From Spirosoma sp. 48-14 (GTDB lineage: Bacteria > Bacteroidota > Bacteroidia > Cytophagales > Spirosomataceae), in contig NZ_MKUD01000009.1 in assembly GCF_001898575.1 (NCBI RefSeq), positions 62,001 to 126,000 of the forward strand: a stretch of 64,000 nucleotides of DNA, in the 5' to 3' direction. The notes below the pieces were generated by a model, which saw only the letters and a program-made list of their open reading frames with translations, was not told where the DNA came from and made no database searches. Below, piece by piece: positions 50,890-59,585 of this stretch (position 1 is the stretch's first letter; each line of letters starts with the position of its first letter). The translations under genes and the position numbers were made by a program.

Positions 50890-50950
50890 CAACGGCAATT
50901 TAGCCCTGAAAGGTTCTGATAAAACATACACAGGCTGTCGGCTTTTTTCG

Positions 50951-50958
50951 TACTTTTG
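50951..50958 (+). promoter_or_regulatory. Candidate -7 box (TACTTTTG) for dnaN
   Basis: An exact TAnnTTTG match 41 bases before the dnaN ATG. No TTTG is seen at the usual -33 distance, so the assignment rests on the -7 box alone. Confidence 0.5.
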
Positions 50959-50999
50959 CTTTTATATATCAACTAGAAACTGACTAAGATACCTGGCCT

Positions 51000-52121
51000 A
51001 TGAAATTTATAGTTTCCTCGTCTGTCCTGCTAAAAAACCTTCAGCATATTAACGGCGTCGTGGCCACCAATCCTATCGTTCCAATCCTCGAAAACTTCCT
51101 GTTTCGCATTGAGGATGGGACGCTTACGGTAACCGCTTCGGATCTGCAAACGACCATGACGACTCAGATTCCGGTTGAATCGAGCGAGAATGGAGCGATT
51201 GCGATTCCAGCCAAATTATTGCTTGATACCCTCCGTAGCCTGCCCGAACAGCCGGTTACGATCAATATAGATACAGATACGTTTGGTACCGAAATTCTGA
51301 CCGATAACGGCCGCTATAAACTGTCGGGCGAGAATCCGATTGACTTCCCCAAACTGCCGACAGTCAACAAAAACATGTCGGTCGACATGCCTTCGGATGT
51401 CTTGCTGGGGGCTATCAATAACACGGTTTTCGCGACCAGTACCGACGACCTTCGCCCGGCCATGACCGGGGTGCTGTTACAACTCACCAGCGAAAATGCT
51501 ACGTTCGTAGCTACCGATGGCCACCGGCTCATTCGCTACCGCCGGACCGACCTCAGTGCGTCGGGCAGTACGTCGATTATTATTCCGCGTAAAGCCCTGC
51601 AACTGCTGAAAGCTTCGTTGCCGGAGAACACACCCTTGACAGCTGAATTTAGCCAGTCGAATGCGGCCTTTACGTTTGGCCCGACTAAATTAATCTGCCG
51701 CCTGATCGACGAGCGGTTCCCGGATTACGAAAACGCTATCCCGACCAACAATCCGAATGTGATGACCATCGGTCGGACTGACTTGCTGAACTCGCTCAAG
51801 CGGATTATGATCTACGCTAACCGGACTACGCACCAGATTCGGCTATCACTAAAGGCAAACTCACTAACCATTTCGGCCGAAGACCTGGACTATTCCAACG
51901 AAGCGAACGAAAAACTCCTTTGCGAGTACGATGGCGATCCGATGGAAATTGGCTTCAATGCCAAACTGCTGTCGGAAGTACTGAGCAACCTCAGTGCGAA
52001 AATGATTTCGCTGGAGATGTCGGCCCCGAACCGCGCCGGTCTGCTGATTCCAGCCGACAAAGAAGAGAATGAAGACATCCTGATGCTGGTAATGCCCGTG
52101 ATGTTGAATACATACGCTTAA
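51000..52121 (+). CDS. dnaN: DNA polymerase III sliding clamp (beta subunit)
   Basis: A 373-residue clamp that encircles DNA and tethers DNA polymerase III. Opening MKFIVSSSVLLKNLQHINGV and PILENFLFRIEDGTLTVTAS are typical of domain I; FVATDGHRLIRYRRTDLSAS marks domain II; NRTTHQIRLSLKANSLTISA and the C-terminal MLVMPVML, which lines the partner-binding pocket, mark domain III. Length is normal. It is not next to dnaA or recF here. The downstream neighbour is an MFS gene, separated by a palindromic repeat. Confidence 0.98.
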   Translation: MKFIVSSSVLLKNLQHINGVVATNPIVPILENFLFRIEDGTLTVTASDLQTTMTTQIPVESSENGAIAIPAKLLLDTLRSLPEQPVTINIDTDTFGTEILTDNGRYKLSGENPIDFPKLPTVNKNMSVDMPSDVLLGAINNTVFATSTDDLRPAMTGVLLQLTSENATFVATDGHRLIRYRRTDLSASGSTSIIIPRKALQLLKASLPENTPLTAEFSQSNAAFTFGPTKLICRLIDERFPDYENAIPTNNPNVMTIGRTDLLNSLKRIMIYANRTTHQIRLSLKANSLTISAEDLDYSNEANEKLLCEYDGDPMEIGFNAKLLSEVLSNLSAKMISLEMSAPNRAGLLIPADKEENEDILMLVMPVMLNTYA

Positions 52122-52126
52122 TTTTT

Positions 52127-52223
52127 AAGGAGTTAGGAGCGAGGAGCGAGAAGTGAGAATGGCGGACGCAAAAGATTGCTGCCGGATGGATTCTCACTTC
52201 TCGCTCCTCGCTCCTAACTCCTT
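52127..52223. repeat. Heptamer-built palindromic element, family A, gene-less copy 2
   Basis: Arms 52127-52160 and 52190-52223 form a perfect 34-bp inverted repeat around a 29-base loop. The units are GGAGTTA, GGAGCGA, GGAGCGA and GAAGTGA. The left arm begins 5 bases after the dnaN stop and the right arm ends 9 bases before the MFS start, so it fills the intergenic space. The loop is 20/29 identical to the opposite strand of the 11981-12079 loop. Confidence 0.92.
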
Positions 52224-52232
52224 TATACCCTC

Positions 52233-53540
52233 ATGAAAAAGCGCACCGCACCTGCACTGATTTTTATTTTTATCACGTTGCTGATCGATGTGACGGGTCT
52301 GGGGATTATCATTCCCGTTTTCCCGAAACTGATTGAGCAGCTTATTCATGGTAACATCAGTCAGGCGGCAAGCTGGGGGGGATGGTTGACGTTTTCCTAC
52401 GCAGCCATGCAGTTCCTGTTTTCCCCTATTCTGGGTGGATTGAGCGACCGCTATGGCCGTCGGCCAGTCCTGCTGTTTTCACTGCTCGGTTTTGGCTTAG
52501 ATTATGTGCTCCAGGGATTTGCACCCAGCATTGGCTGGTTGTTTGTAGGGCGGGTTCTGGCTGGTATTACAGGAGCAAGCTTTACAACCGCTACAGCTTA
52601 CATAGCCGATGTGAGTCCTCCAGAAAAGCGGGCGCAGAACTTCGGTCTGGTAGGGGCAGCCTTTGGAGTGGGTTTCATTCTCGGCCCAGCGGTTGGTGGC
52701 TTTTTAGGACAATACGGTCCACGCGTGCCCTTTTTTGTAGCGGCTGGCCTTACCATGATTAATTTCCTATATGGCCTGTTCATCCTGCCCGAATCGCTTG
52801 ACGAAGCCCACCGCCGTCCGTTCGACTGGAAGCGAGCCAACCCCGTAGGCTCACTGATGCAGCTAGGTAAGTACCCGGTGATTCTAGGACTTGTTGCATC
52901 GCTGGTTTTGATCTATATAGCCGGTTTTGCCGTACAGGGTACGTGGACGTTCTATACGATGGAGAAATTCAAGTGGGACGAAAAAACAGTCGGTCTATCA
53001 TTAGCGGCTATTGGTCTCTCATTTGCCATTGTGCAGGGTGGCCTTACCCGAATCATTATCCCCAAACTGGGTCAAGAGCGCTCGGTATACGTCGGGCTGA
53101 TGTTCAGCGCCATTGGTTTTCTGCTGTTTGCCTTAGCCACACAAAGCTGGATGATGTTCGCGTTTATGGCCGTTTATGCGATGGGCGGCATTGCAGGGCC
53201 GTCAGTTCAGGGCATTATTTCTACACAGGTTCCGGCCAATGAGCAGGGCGAGTTACAGGGCGCGTTAACCAGTCTGACCAGCACGACGTCGATTTTCGGA
53301 CCGCTGATTATGACCAACCTGTTTTCGTATTTCACTTCGCCCAAAGCACCTATTTATCTGCCTGGCGCGCCATACTTTTTAGGCTCTTTACTGGTCATTA
53401 TCAGCGCGTTCCTGGCCCGCCGTGGCTTCAAGCGGAACATGATTACTGAATCAAATCCAACCCAGCCAGCCAAGCCCGAAGCTGACGATATTGCACGTGA
53501 AGCCGACCAGCAGACTATAACGCCAGGAGGTCTTCCATAA
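52233..53540 (+). CDS. MFS transporter, TetA/TCR-like
   Basis: A 435-residue 12-TM transporter. The motif A loop [20 protein letters not shown] between TM2 and TM3 is intact, and the N-terminal [20 protein letters not shown] has the Asp of the TetA/tetracycline-proton antiporter group. [20 protein letters not shown] and [20 protein letters not shown] mark TM4-5. The C-terminus is cytoplasmic, charged and Pro-rich ([16 protein letters not shown]). It is probably a drug or metabolite exporter. Its last 90 bases overlap, in the opposite strand, the end of a small membrane protein gene. Confidence 0.93.
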   Translation: MKKRTAPALIFIFITLLIDVTGLGIIIPVFPKLIEQLIHGNISQAASWGGWLTFSYAAMQFLFSPILGGLSDRYGRRPVLLFSLLGFGLDYVLQGFAPSIGWLFVGRVLAGITGASFTTATAYIADVSPPEKRAQNFGLVGAAFGVGFILGPAVGGFLGQYGPRVPFFVAAGLTMINFLYGLFILPESLDEAHRRPFDWKRANPVGSLMQLGKYPVILGLVASLVLIYIAGFAVQGTWTFYTMEKFKWDEKTVGLSLAAIGLSFAIVQGGLTRIIIPKLGQERSVYVGLMFSAIGFLLFALATQSWMMFAFMAVYAMGGIAGPSVQGIISTQVPANEQGELQGALTSLTSTTSIFGPLIMTNLFSYFTSPKAPIYLPGAPYFLGSLLVIISAFLARRGFKRNMITESNPTQPAKPEADDIAREADQQTITPGGLP

Positions 53541-53756
53541 CGAGCGCACCCAAAAGCTTTCTACCAACGATACCACCCCTTCGAGCAGGTAAATATTCCC
53601 GCCAAACCTTGACCAGTAATAGACTAGAAATGGCCAGGTCGATCCACTGATCAGTAAACCCAGCCAGAAAATGTTCAGGGGTGTATCCCGCTTTCGGATA
53701 AACAGGAACAATAGCGGAATTTCAATTAGCCACGTTTTGACCAGGTAAATCCACAT
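53451..53756 (-). CDS. Small polytopic membrane protein (101 aa), unknown family
   Basis: A 101-residue protein with three to four hydrophobic segments ([70 protein letters not shown]). Acidic residues sit inside or next to the segments (IEIP, LEGV, VESF), with RKRD and SRFG loops. Start MWIYLVKTW at 53756 overlaps the TAA of the preceding gene by one base (TAATG), so it is co-translated with the C-terminally anchored protein. I do not recognise a named family, though similar small proteins occur in Bacteroidota and Cyanobacteria. Confidence 0.72.
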   Translation of the reverse strand: MWIYLVKTWLIEIPLLFLFIRKRDTPLNIFWLGLLISGSTWPFLVYYWSRFGGNIYLLEGVVSLVESFWVRSLWKTSWRYSLLVGFTCNIVSFGLGWLGWI

Positions 53757-54403
53757 TATTGTTTTCGCTTCCAGAAATACAGAACAGCCAATAGTGCGCC
53801 TACCGCGAATATACCGGGCACCAGCCAACCCAATTGAGTCATCGTTTCTTCCCGACGGATATCTTCTCGTCCGCTAGCGTAGGTATATACCTCATTATCT
53901 GAGGATATAATAAGTGTGTCAGATGTTAGGGTTTTAATTGTCCACACATCTTCTACACTTACTGCTGAATCGGGCTCCGCAATAAAATCGTGTGGGTATA
54001 TATCGGCATCCGCTCTGATAAGCTTAGGGTTGGCCGTAAAATAATGCCCATACTGGTGATTATCTCCATTAGGGCTTTTCGCCGGATTTGCCTGAATATC
54101 GCCGACGTTAAAATCTGTTTTGGGGATGGCAAAAATAGTGGTGTGGCTTTGTTTATTTAGGCCAACATGCTTTTCATCCAGTATGGAATAACTATCGCCG
54201 AATCGATCCTGAGCGTATGCCAGGAATACATAATTCGGATACTGATTGACATTAGCCAGCCGAAAATAAGCCTCAACCCGTCGTTGCCCTGTAGGAATTA
54301 TATCGGCCCGAAGGCTTGGAACAGAGCTCGCAAAAAACAAGCCAGGCAGAACTAATCGCCAGAGGTTCATGCGTGATCGCTTGCGTGTATACGAAACGAT
54401 CAT
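53756..54403 (-). CDS. Exported protein with C-terminal TM anchor, unknown family
   Basis: A 215-residue protein. Signal peptide within MNLWRLVLPGLFFASSVPSL (an internal ATG at 54370 is a possible start; the ATG at 54403 overlaps the upstream stop as ATGA). The extracytoplasmic domain (AYFRLANVNQYPNYVFLAYA... TKTLTSDTLIISSDNE-like text near residue 160) precedes a C-terminal TM segment ending in a basic tail: LVPGIFAVGALLAVLYFWKRKQ without a Pro-Glu-Pro motif. Operon with the small proteins on either side. Confidence 0.75.
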   Translation of the reverse strand: MIVSYTRKRSRMNLWRLVLPGLFFASSVPSLRADIIPTGQRRVEAYFRLANVNQYPNYVFLAYAQDRFGDSYSILDEKHVGLNKQSHTTIFAIPKTDFNVGDIQANPAKSPNGDNHQYGHYFTANPKLIRADADIYPHDFIAEPDSAVSVEDVWTIKTLTSDTLIISSDNEVYTYASGREDIRREETMTQLGWLVPGIFAVGALLAVLYFWKRKQ

Positions 54404-54576
54404 AGTTGTTTGCGTTTACGAACCCGACGCACAATCAACAGAACGACTACTGCCACTACGCCGATCACCAGCGTATAGTCCACTACAGGATACCCTGTCG
54501 GCTCGCTGTTAACAATGTCAGCAAATACCTGCGAAAAGGAGCCGAGCAACAGCAAGGCGAGGATGAGTTTTGTCAT
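54400..54576 (-). CDS. Tiny protein: signal peptide, short linker, TM, basic tail
   Basis: A 58-residue protein (MTKLILALLLLGSFSQVFAD is a signal peptide from ATG 54576), then about 18 residues with GYPVVDY, then a TM segment VIGVVAVVVLLIVRRV and a basic end RKRKQL. It shares the TM-plus-RVRKR tail with the 54697-54879 protein. Its TGA overlaps the ATG of the next gene (ATGA). The mature extracytoplasmic part is very short. Function unknown. Confidence 0.75.
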   Translation of the reverse strand: MTKLILALLLLGSFSQVFADIVNSEPTGYPVVDYTLVIGVVAVVVLLIVRRVRKRKQL

Positions 54577-54626
54577 AGTTGTATAGGGCTTATTGGCAGG
54601 ATTATTTACCACGTGTTATGCTTACT

Positions 54627-54686
54627 GTAACGCGGGTGGAAACCCGCGACATTCGACTGAATAGCGCGGGTTTCCACCCGCGTTAC
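54627..54686. repeat. Palindromic repeat, family C, copy 2
   Basis: A perfect 22-bp inverted repeat (arms 54627-54648 and 54665-54686, GTAACGCGGGTGGAAACCCG start) with a 16-base loop ending ATAG. Compared with copy 1 at 34773-34831, the central T:A pair is A:T here, a compensated change. Confidence 0.9.
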
Positions 54687-54696
54687 AACGAATCAA

Positions 54697-54879
54697 TCAT
54701 CTATCTCTCCGCTTACGAACGCGCTGAACAATTAGTAGTATTACCACAGCAAAGACACCAATAACTAATGTGCTTGTTAGTGGTGAAGAATGATGGGGCG
54801 GCCCTTTATGAGGAATTTCATCCGCAAAAGCGGGCAAAACGCCATTGGTAAAAAGCAAGAGCAGAGGCCATATTTTCAT
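54697..54879 (-). CDS. Tiny protein: signal peptide, linker, TM, basic tail (paralogue)
   Basis: A 60-residue protein: MKIWPLLLLFTNGVLPAFAD signal peptide, a ~14-residue linker rich in Pro, His and Lys (EIPHKGPPHHSSPL), TM segment LVIGVFAVVILLIVQRV and basic tail RKRRDR. The TM and tail align with the 54400-54576 protein (VIGV-x-AVV-x-LLIV-x-RVRKR), so the two are paralogues. The His-rich linker could bind metal, which is a guess. It follows the MFS gene by 55 bases. Confidence 0.75.
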   Translation of the reverse strand: MKIWPLLLLFTNGVLPAFADEIPHKGPPHHSSPLTSTLVIGVFAVVILLIVQRVRKRRDR

Positions 54880-54933
54880 GATGCGATGGGGCTATACTTC
54901 GGTTAACAACACTTATAAAAGTCAGTTATAAGG

Positions 54934-56019
54934 CTAGGTTAGTTGGTGGCGGTCGGCCGACCAGAACGAATAGTAAAGGCACCAGGCCAGAATACCCAAC
55001 AGAAGCAACTGGGTAAATAGCGAAAAATAAGAACCCAGCGAAATAGATGAGATTAGCCCACCCAGCGCAATAGCCAGTCCGAACGTAGCCCCACTCACGG
55101 TAGCCGGTGTATTTGGGAAAAGCCGCTGGAGCGCTACTACACTGACAGGTGTCAACGATTGTAACAGCCCTGTTCCAAGCATTAGCCAGAACAATCGGCG
55201 ATACCCCCAGCCGAGGGCCGGTATAGCAATACCCAGTGCCACAAGCGTATACGGTTTCCAGGGAATCCGGTCGGTCAGCCAACCACCGATCAACTTACCC
55301 GCCATTGCCGCCAGCGCGATATACAGGAGCCAGTCGTATTGATGCGCGTAAAGCAACTGAATCATATTCCACACTGCCGACCGCATCGCAATCGCTGTCA
55401 GCAGTAAGATCATCAGATAGTCATGACGATCCAGTTGAGGCTTTTCTGGAACTACCAGTTGTGGTCGACTCAGGGGTAGTTTAACGTTGCCGACGATCAG
55501 GGCAAGTATGAGTAATCCGCATATCAGAAGATAACTAACGCCAGCCCAATGCATCGTGCCTGACCAGCCACCTAGTGCCAGACCCAGTACGCCAAAGGCG
55601 GAGAAAATGCCTACAAACCGTGATTTCTCTGGAAAGCTTCTTAGGGTGATAGCCCCACCCGCTACATGGTAGATAGCTGAGCTTAGTCCGGCCAGTACTA
55701 CGGCAGGCCAGATTAGATCGTTGCCCAACAAGACCAATGCCCCTGCCATACTCAGCAGAGAGATGATGGCGGCCTCCCGGTAGTGCCCAACGCGGTCGAG
55801 CCAGATTCCGGCAGGCAACTGCCCGCCAAAAGCCAGCAGGTTGTAGAGCATGATGGCAACACCTAAGTCGGTAAACGAGGTATTGGCCGAAAAACCGCCT
55901 ACCAGATAACCAGCTGCTGCGTCCGAAAACCCATGCCCCATACCCAGTGCCAGCACCGTAGGCTGATAACGGTCAGCTCTTGCTGGCGAACCACTTAATT
56001 TACGCATAGTGCCTGTCAA
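54934..56019 (-). CDS. MFS transporter, Fsr (fosmidomycin resistance)-like
   Basis: A 361-residue 11-12-TM transporter. GMGHGFSDAAAGYLVGGF resembles the first TM of the Fsr branch, and PAGIWLDRVGHYREAAIISL is the motif A loop, with an Asp-Arg pair. It is shorter than the TetA-like protein. GGWLTDRIPWKPYTLVALGI repeats motif A in the second half. Its substrate is unknown. On the same strand, 55 bases downstream, are the tiny signal-peptide/TM proteins, so transport of something related to them is possible. Confidence 0.85.
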   Translation of the reverse strand: MTGTMRKLSGSPARADRYQPTVLALGMGHGFSDAAAGYLVGGFSANTSFTDLGVAIMLYNLLAFGGQLPAGIWLDRVGHYREAAIISLLSMAGALVLLGNDLIWPAVVLAGLSSAIYHVAGGAITLRSFPEKSRFVGIFSAFGVLGLALGGWSGTMHWAGVSYLLICGLLILALIVGNVKLPLSRPQLVVPEKPQLDRHDYLMILLLTAIAMRSAVWNMIQLLYAHQYDWLLYIALAAMAGKLIGGWLTDRIPWKPYTLVALGIAIPALGWGYRRLFWLMLGTGLLQSLTPVSVVALQRLFPNTPATVSGATFGLAIALGGLISSISLGSYFSLFTQLLLLGILAWCLYYSFWSADRHQLT

Positions 56020-56165
56020 TCAAACAATTGAACAGGACAAAGATCAAGCATAAGCACCCCATTTTCAATCCGGGAAAACCTATATTTTACTGAAGGAAAA
56101 CCTATACTTGAAGGCAGTACTATCTTATTTGATTACCTGGACGGTCGAAAGCAAACCCAGAATGG

Positions 56166-57659
56166 CTACTCTTTAGTAAACTCAAGCCCGTCGATCAGCA
56201 GTTTATCCACCTTTCCCATTTTATCGAACAGAAACCGGGCCTGCGCCTTTCCATACCAGGCTTTCTGATAAGGTCCATAAAAGGTATCGTACTGCCAATG
56301 GGCCAGATTTGCCTGCAGATTGTTATCGTTGATATTGACGGCTAATCCATCACCCTGTACATTCACCACGGCCTTCCCATACAATGGACTGCTGTAGGTT
56401 CCGGCGTACGATGCCAGGGGTAAAACAGGTGATGTATTCCTTATCCGGTCTTCGTAGAACTCATTGATCGCCTGCTTTCGCTTCTTTTTCAGCCCATCAT
56501 ATACTGTTTTCAATTCCGCACTCCAGTCCCGATTACCCCCCAAAGCAAACCAGTCGAATGTTTTGTACATCAACGCATGGCGCACTTCGGCATGGTCCAA
56601 GTTCCCAAAAATATAGACCCCTAACTTTTCGTCGGGTAGCTGTCCAGTAATGGCTGTCAGCCCCGCCAGACTTCCCGTATGAAAATTGACTTTATGCCCT
56701 TTATAATCATGCTGATACCAGCCCAGTCCATACGTCCGCCAGTTGGGTTTCAGGACCGACATAGTTGGGTATTCGTCCTCGGGGAAGAACGTTTGCGGGG
56801 TGAACATTTCGGTCCAGGTTTCAGGCTTTAACAGACGGCCACCTCGGTATTTGCTGCTGTCCAGCATACAGATAACCCACTTACTGATGTCATCAGCCGA
56901 CGACCAGACGGCACCTGCCGAACCAATTTCACTATCTGCTCCGTAGTCAATAACCCGAATCGTATCGTTGATGGCGTAGTGCGGTCGGGTCTGATTATCG
57001 TCTTTGATATAACTGCGTTTGGGGGCCGTGCGGACCATACCGAGGGGATTGAACACACGCTCTTTCAGAAACTCAGCCCAGGTTTTTCCGGCAATCCGCT
57101 CAATAATTCGCCCGGCGGCTGAGTAAAACGTATTCTGATAGGCAAATCCTGCGCGAAACGAATAGCTGGGTTTCACCAACCGCATTCGCAGAAACATCTC
57201 ATTGGCCGGAATAGTCATAGCACCCGTCATGAAATCGGTACTCCCGATACCGGTATCATGAATGAGCAAATCCCGTACCCTCAGTTCGTGGGTTACGTAA
57301 GGGTCGTATAGCTGGAGTTCGGGCAGGTATTTGCTGACGGGATCACTCCAGGCGAGTTTACCCTCATCGACCAATATGCCCAGCAACGTAACGGTCATTG
57401 CCTTGGTGGTTGAGGCACAGGCAAATAAGGTTTGTATATCCACAGGCTCTGGTTTGCCCAGCTCCCGAACGCCGTACCCTTTCTTAAAAATTACCTTATT
57501 GTCTTTAACGACCGTTATGGCCATACCCGGCACCTGCCATTGCCTGCGGGCGGCCTCTACATAGGTATCAAAATCCTGAAGTTGTCTGGAAGAAATGGGC
57601 TTTTGCGCCCACAGCGAAACGGTGCTCAATACGAGCAAACCGAGAGTGGATAGTTTCAT
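56166..57659 (-). CDS. Serine hydrolase, class C beta-lactamase family
   Basis: A 497-residue exported protein (signal MKLSTLGLLVLSTVSLWAQ). The catalytic Ser-Lys pair is in FACASTTKAMTVTLLGILVD, the Tyr of Y-x-N in RAGFAYQNTFYSAAGRIIER, and the H-x-G of the third box in HKVNFHTGSLAGLTAI. A C-terminal DUF3471-like lipocalin-type domain follows (SYAGTYSSPLYGKAVVNVQG). Family members include D-aminopeptidases, esterases and penicillin-binding proteins; the substrate is not determined here. A palindrome separates it from the YceI operon downstream. Confidence 0.92.
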   Translation of the reverse strand: MKLSTLGLLVLSTVSLWAQKPISSRQLQDFDTYVEAARRQWQVPGMAITVVKDNKVIFKKGYGVRELGKPEPVDIQTLFACASTTKAMTVTLLGILVDEGKLAWSDPVSKYLPELQLYDPYVTHELRVRDLLIHDTGIGSTDFMTGAMTIPANEMFLRMRLVKPSYSFRAGFAYQNTFYSAAGRIIERIAGKTWAEFLKERVFNPLGMVRTAPKRSYIKDDNQTRPHYAINDTIRVIDYGADSEIGSAGAVWSSADDISKWVICMLDSSKYRGGRLLKPETWTEMFTPQTFFPEDEYPTMSVLKPNWRTYGLGWYQHDYKGHKVNFHTGSLAGLTAITGQLPDEKLGVYIFGNLDHAEVRHALMYKTFDWFALGGNRDWSAELKTVYDGLKKKRKQAINEFYEDRIRNTSPVLPLASYAGTYSSPLYGKAVVNVQGDGLAVNINDNNLQANLAHWQYDTFYGPYQKAWYGKAQARFLFDKMGKVDKLLIDGLEFTKE

Positions 57660-57670
57660 GTAGCTTATGC

Positions 57671-57733
57671 ATAGGTTGTAAATGGCATAATATACAGAAT
57701 ACTTCCCTGTAAATCATGCCATTTACAACCTAT
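57671..57733. repeat. Perfect 18-bp inverted repeat next to the YceI stop
   Basis: Arms 57671-57688 and 57716-57733 (ATAGGTTGTAAATGGCAT and its complement) are perfect, with a 27-base loop. It fills the gap between the serine hydrolase start and the YceI stop, and may end the sigma operon. Confidence 0.75.
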
Positions 57734-58294
57734 TCATAAACTAAATACAATAGTAAACCGGAGCATCATAGCATCTTCGGTCTTTAGCCCCATCAACGAG
57801 GGACGCTCAATGTTGTGATCAGTCATATTCACCGGGAACTCACCCGTCAGAGTCATCTTATTCCCATTGTCTTTGCGGGTGGCGTTCAGTGTGACAGGCT
57901 TAGATACCCCATGAAACGTTAGCGTTCCCTTTGCTGTAAGTGCCCCATTATCGCCTGCTTTAATATCTGAACTGGTAAAGGTTACATTCGGGTATTTGAT
58001 GCCTTCCATCGCTTCTACAGCGTGAGAGTCCCGATTATTATTATCGCTGTCGAAGGAGGCAACTTTGATGGAAACAGCTACGGTTTCAGGCTGTTTTGTA
58101 TCGTCATTGTAGATAATGGCACAATTCACATCATGGCTAACGCCCTCCCAGCTATGAAGCGGGTGTTTGGCCGCATACGTAACAGTCGAAGCCGCTTTAT
58201 CGGCCATTATTTTTCGTTTTGCCAGGGGAGCTGTAAAGGCACAAAGAACCATGATGGCTACCAGGCAGCCATTTGCAATCGAATAGTTTTTCAT
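57734..58294 (-). CDS. YceI family periplasmic protein
   Basis: A 186-residue protein with signal peptide SIANGCLVAIMVLCAFTAPL. The YceI beta-barrel pattern follows: STVTYAAKHPLHSWEGVSHD, then FDSDNNNRDSHAVEAMEGIK and GTLTFHGVSKPVTLNATRKD. Structures of relatives bind polyprenoid or quinone-like lipids. It is the last gene of an operon with a Rieske protein and a 4-TM His-rich protein, which matches the E. coli pairing of yceI with the cytochrome b561 gene yceJ. Confidence 0.92.
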   Translation of the reverse strand: MKNYSIANGCLVAIMVLCAFTAPLAKRKIMADKAASTVTYAAKHPLHSWEGVSHDVNCAIIYNDDTKQPETVAVSIKVASFDSDNNNRDSHAVEAMEGIKYPNVTFTSSDIKAGDNGALTAKGTLTFHGVSKPVTLNATRKDNGNKMTLTGEFPVNMTDHNIERPSLMGLKTEDAMMLRFTIVFSL

Positions 58295-58298
58295 GATC

Positions 58299-58985
58299 TT
58301 AGAATTTTAAGGCCAGAATCGAAGCTGCGTAAGCGCCAAAGGTGGTATAGGCAGCGGCCCGGTGATACGGTTTGAGCGACGAATTATCCTCAATCATACC
58401 TGCCAGAATATTGGTGGTAATCATACCTGCCAAATGCACAATAGCCAGGTATCGGTGCAACTTGATGGTAGTAAAGCCACGCTTGGGGCCTACAATGGGC
58501 GGTGGAGCAGTTAGAGACAAGGCCAGGGTTGTTCCGTAGGAAATGTTAATAAACGTGGCGGTCCGTTCGTGCCACTTCTTTGTATCGACGTAATCCTGCC
58601 CTTTGGCATTATACAGCTTCGCTCCTAATATACCCTGCGTAACGAAACCCGCCAAGGTCAGAAAACCGCCAATCTGGTGAGCCACCAGCATGGTCCGTCG
58701 CACTTTCAACTCATGAATACGCCCTTCCGAGGTAAGCGGGGCCACATTCATAGTTCGCAGCAAGCCCTTTGGTCCCCAGAAAATTCGCTGGGTAAAAATC
58801 ATCTTATGGGGCAGTAACTCCTGTTTTTCGGTCGAGTCAGCCAGACCAGCCAGAAGGTCAGACGCCGAATTATCCGGCGTCTGACTGGGTGTAATGGTTG
58901 TATCCCGACGTACGGCGGTTGTATCCTGAGCCTGTAGCGTACCCAGCCCAACCCATACCAGTAAGGCAAAACAAATAAATTTCAT
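58299..58985 (-). CDS. Exported 4-TM protein with paired His residues (b561-like)
   Basis: A 228-residue protein: a signal-like start (MKFICFALLVWVGLGTLQAQ), a Thr-rich extracytoplasmic stretch, then four hydrophobic segments with His residues next to them: MLVAHQIGGFLTLAGFV, KWHERTATFINISYGTTLAL, KLHRYLAIVHLAGMITTNIL and YHRAAAYTTFGAYAASILA. Such His spacing would suit heme b ligands, and YceI lies 4 bases downstream, as in the yceJ-yceI pair. I do not find a diagnostic b561 motif, so the cytochrome call is an inference from pattern and neighbours. Confidence 0.7.
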   Translation of the reverse strand: MKFICFALLVWVGLGTLQAQDTTAVRRDTTITPSQTPDNSASDLLAGLADSTEKQELLPHKMIFTQRIFWGPKGLLRTMNVAPLTSEGRIHELKVRRTMLVAHQIGGFLTLAGFVTQGILGAKLYNAKGQDYVDTKKWHERTATFINISYGTTLALSLTAPPPIVGPKRGFTTIKLHRYLAIVHLAGMITTNILAGMIEDNSSLKPYHRAAAYTTFGAYAASILALKF

Positions 58986-59002
58986 CTAGTACGATTTAGT
59001 GG

Positions 59003-59536
59003 TTAGGCAGTTACGGTCAGCGTGTTTCCGTCGGCACTAAGGGACGTTTTGTACTGTGTGAGCGGCTTGGTAGCTGGGCCAACATCAACTGCTCCTGTCA
59101 GACTGTATTCCGACCCATGATTGTCGCAATAAATATCGTCCTGCGCAGCCCGATACTTCACTTCTGTACCTTCGTGCGTGCAAGTTTTGGAAAGCGCTAT
59201 AAATGAGCCACTTTTTGATTTAGCCACGATCAGGCTACCAATGATGGCATACTGACCCGACGTCTTCAGTTTACTATAGTTGGAATTGGTTAGATCAATG
59301 GTAAAGCTGATAGCACCTTTCGACGTATCGGCATTGCCTGTTACACCAGCCACTGGCGTTGGTGTTGGCGTAGGTGTAGGATCGCTACTATCACTTTTCG
59401 AACAAGCTGTGAGCCCTGTCCCCATGCAGTAGAAAGCCATCAGGGCACCCGTGCTCAAGCCCAGGCTACGCAAAAATTCTCCACGCTTCATTGTTTCGGT
59501 TGCTGAGTTACTCTTCATCTGATTAGTCGGTTTCAT
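59003..59536 (-). CDS. Rieske 2Fe-2S lipoprotein
   Basis: A 177-residue protein with an N-terminal signal and lipobox LTAC (FLRSLGLSTGALMAFYCM then GTGLTACSKS). After a Thr/Pro linker, the Rieske domain carries SKTCTHEGTEVKYRAAQDD and IYCDNHGSEYSLTGAVDVGP: two Cys and two His in the C-x-H and C-x-x-H spacing that bind a 2Fe-2S cluster. The domain is small, as in soluble Rieske ferredoxins rather than bc1 subunits. Located between the OM-barrel protein and the 4-TM His-rich protein; together they look like an electron-transfer set. Confidence 0.93.
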   Translation of the reverse strand: MKPTNQMKSNSATETMKRGEFLRSLGLSTGALMAFYCMGTGLTACSKSDSSDPTPTPTPTPVAGVTGNADTSKGAISFTIDLTNSNYSKLKTSGQYAIIGSLIVAKSKSGSFIALSKTCTHEGTEVKYRAAQDDIYCDNHGSEYSLTGAVDVGPATKPLTQYKTSLSADGNTLTVTA

Positions 59537-59585
59537 GTAGTTACATCAAATAACAGCCTCCTGTAGGCTATCCGTAGAGATTTTG

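Noticed and set aside
57671-57733. Inverted repeat as a LysR or sigma operator
   Set aside because: It sits at a gene 3' end, with an 18-bp perfect match; a hairpin repeat or terminator is simpler.
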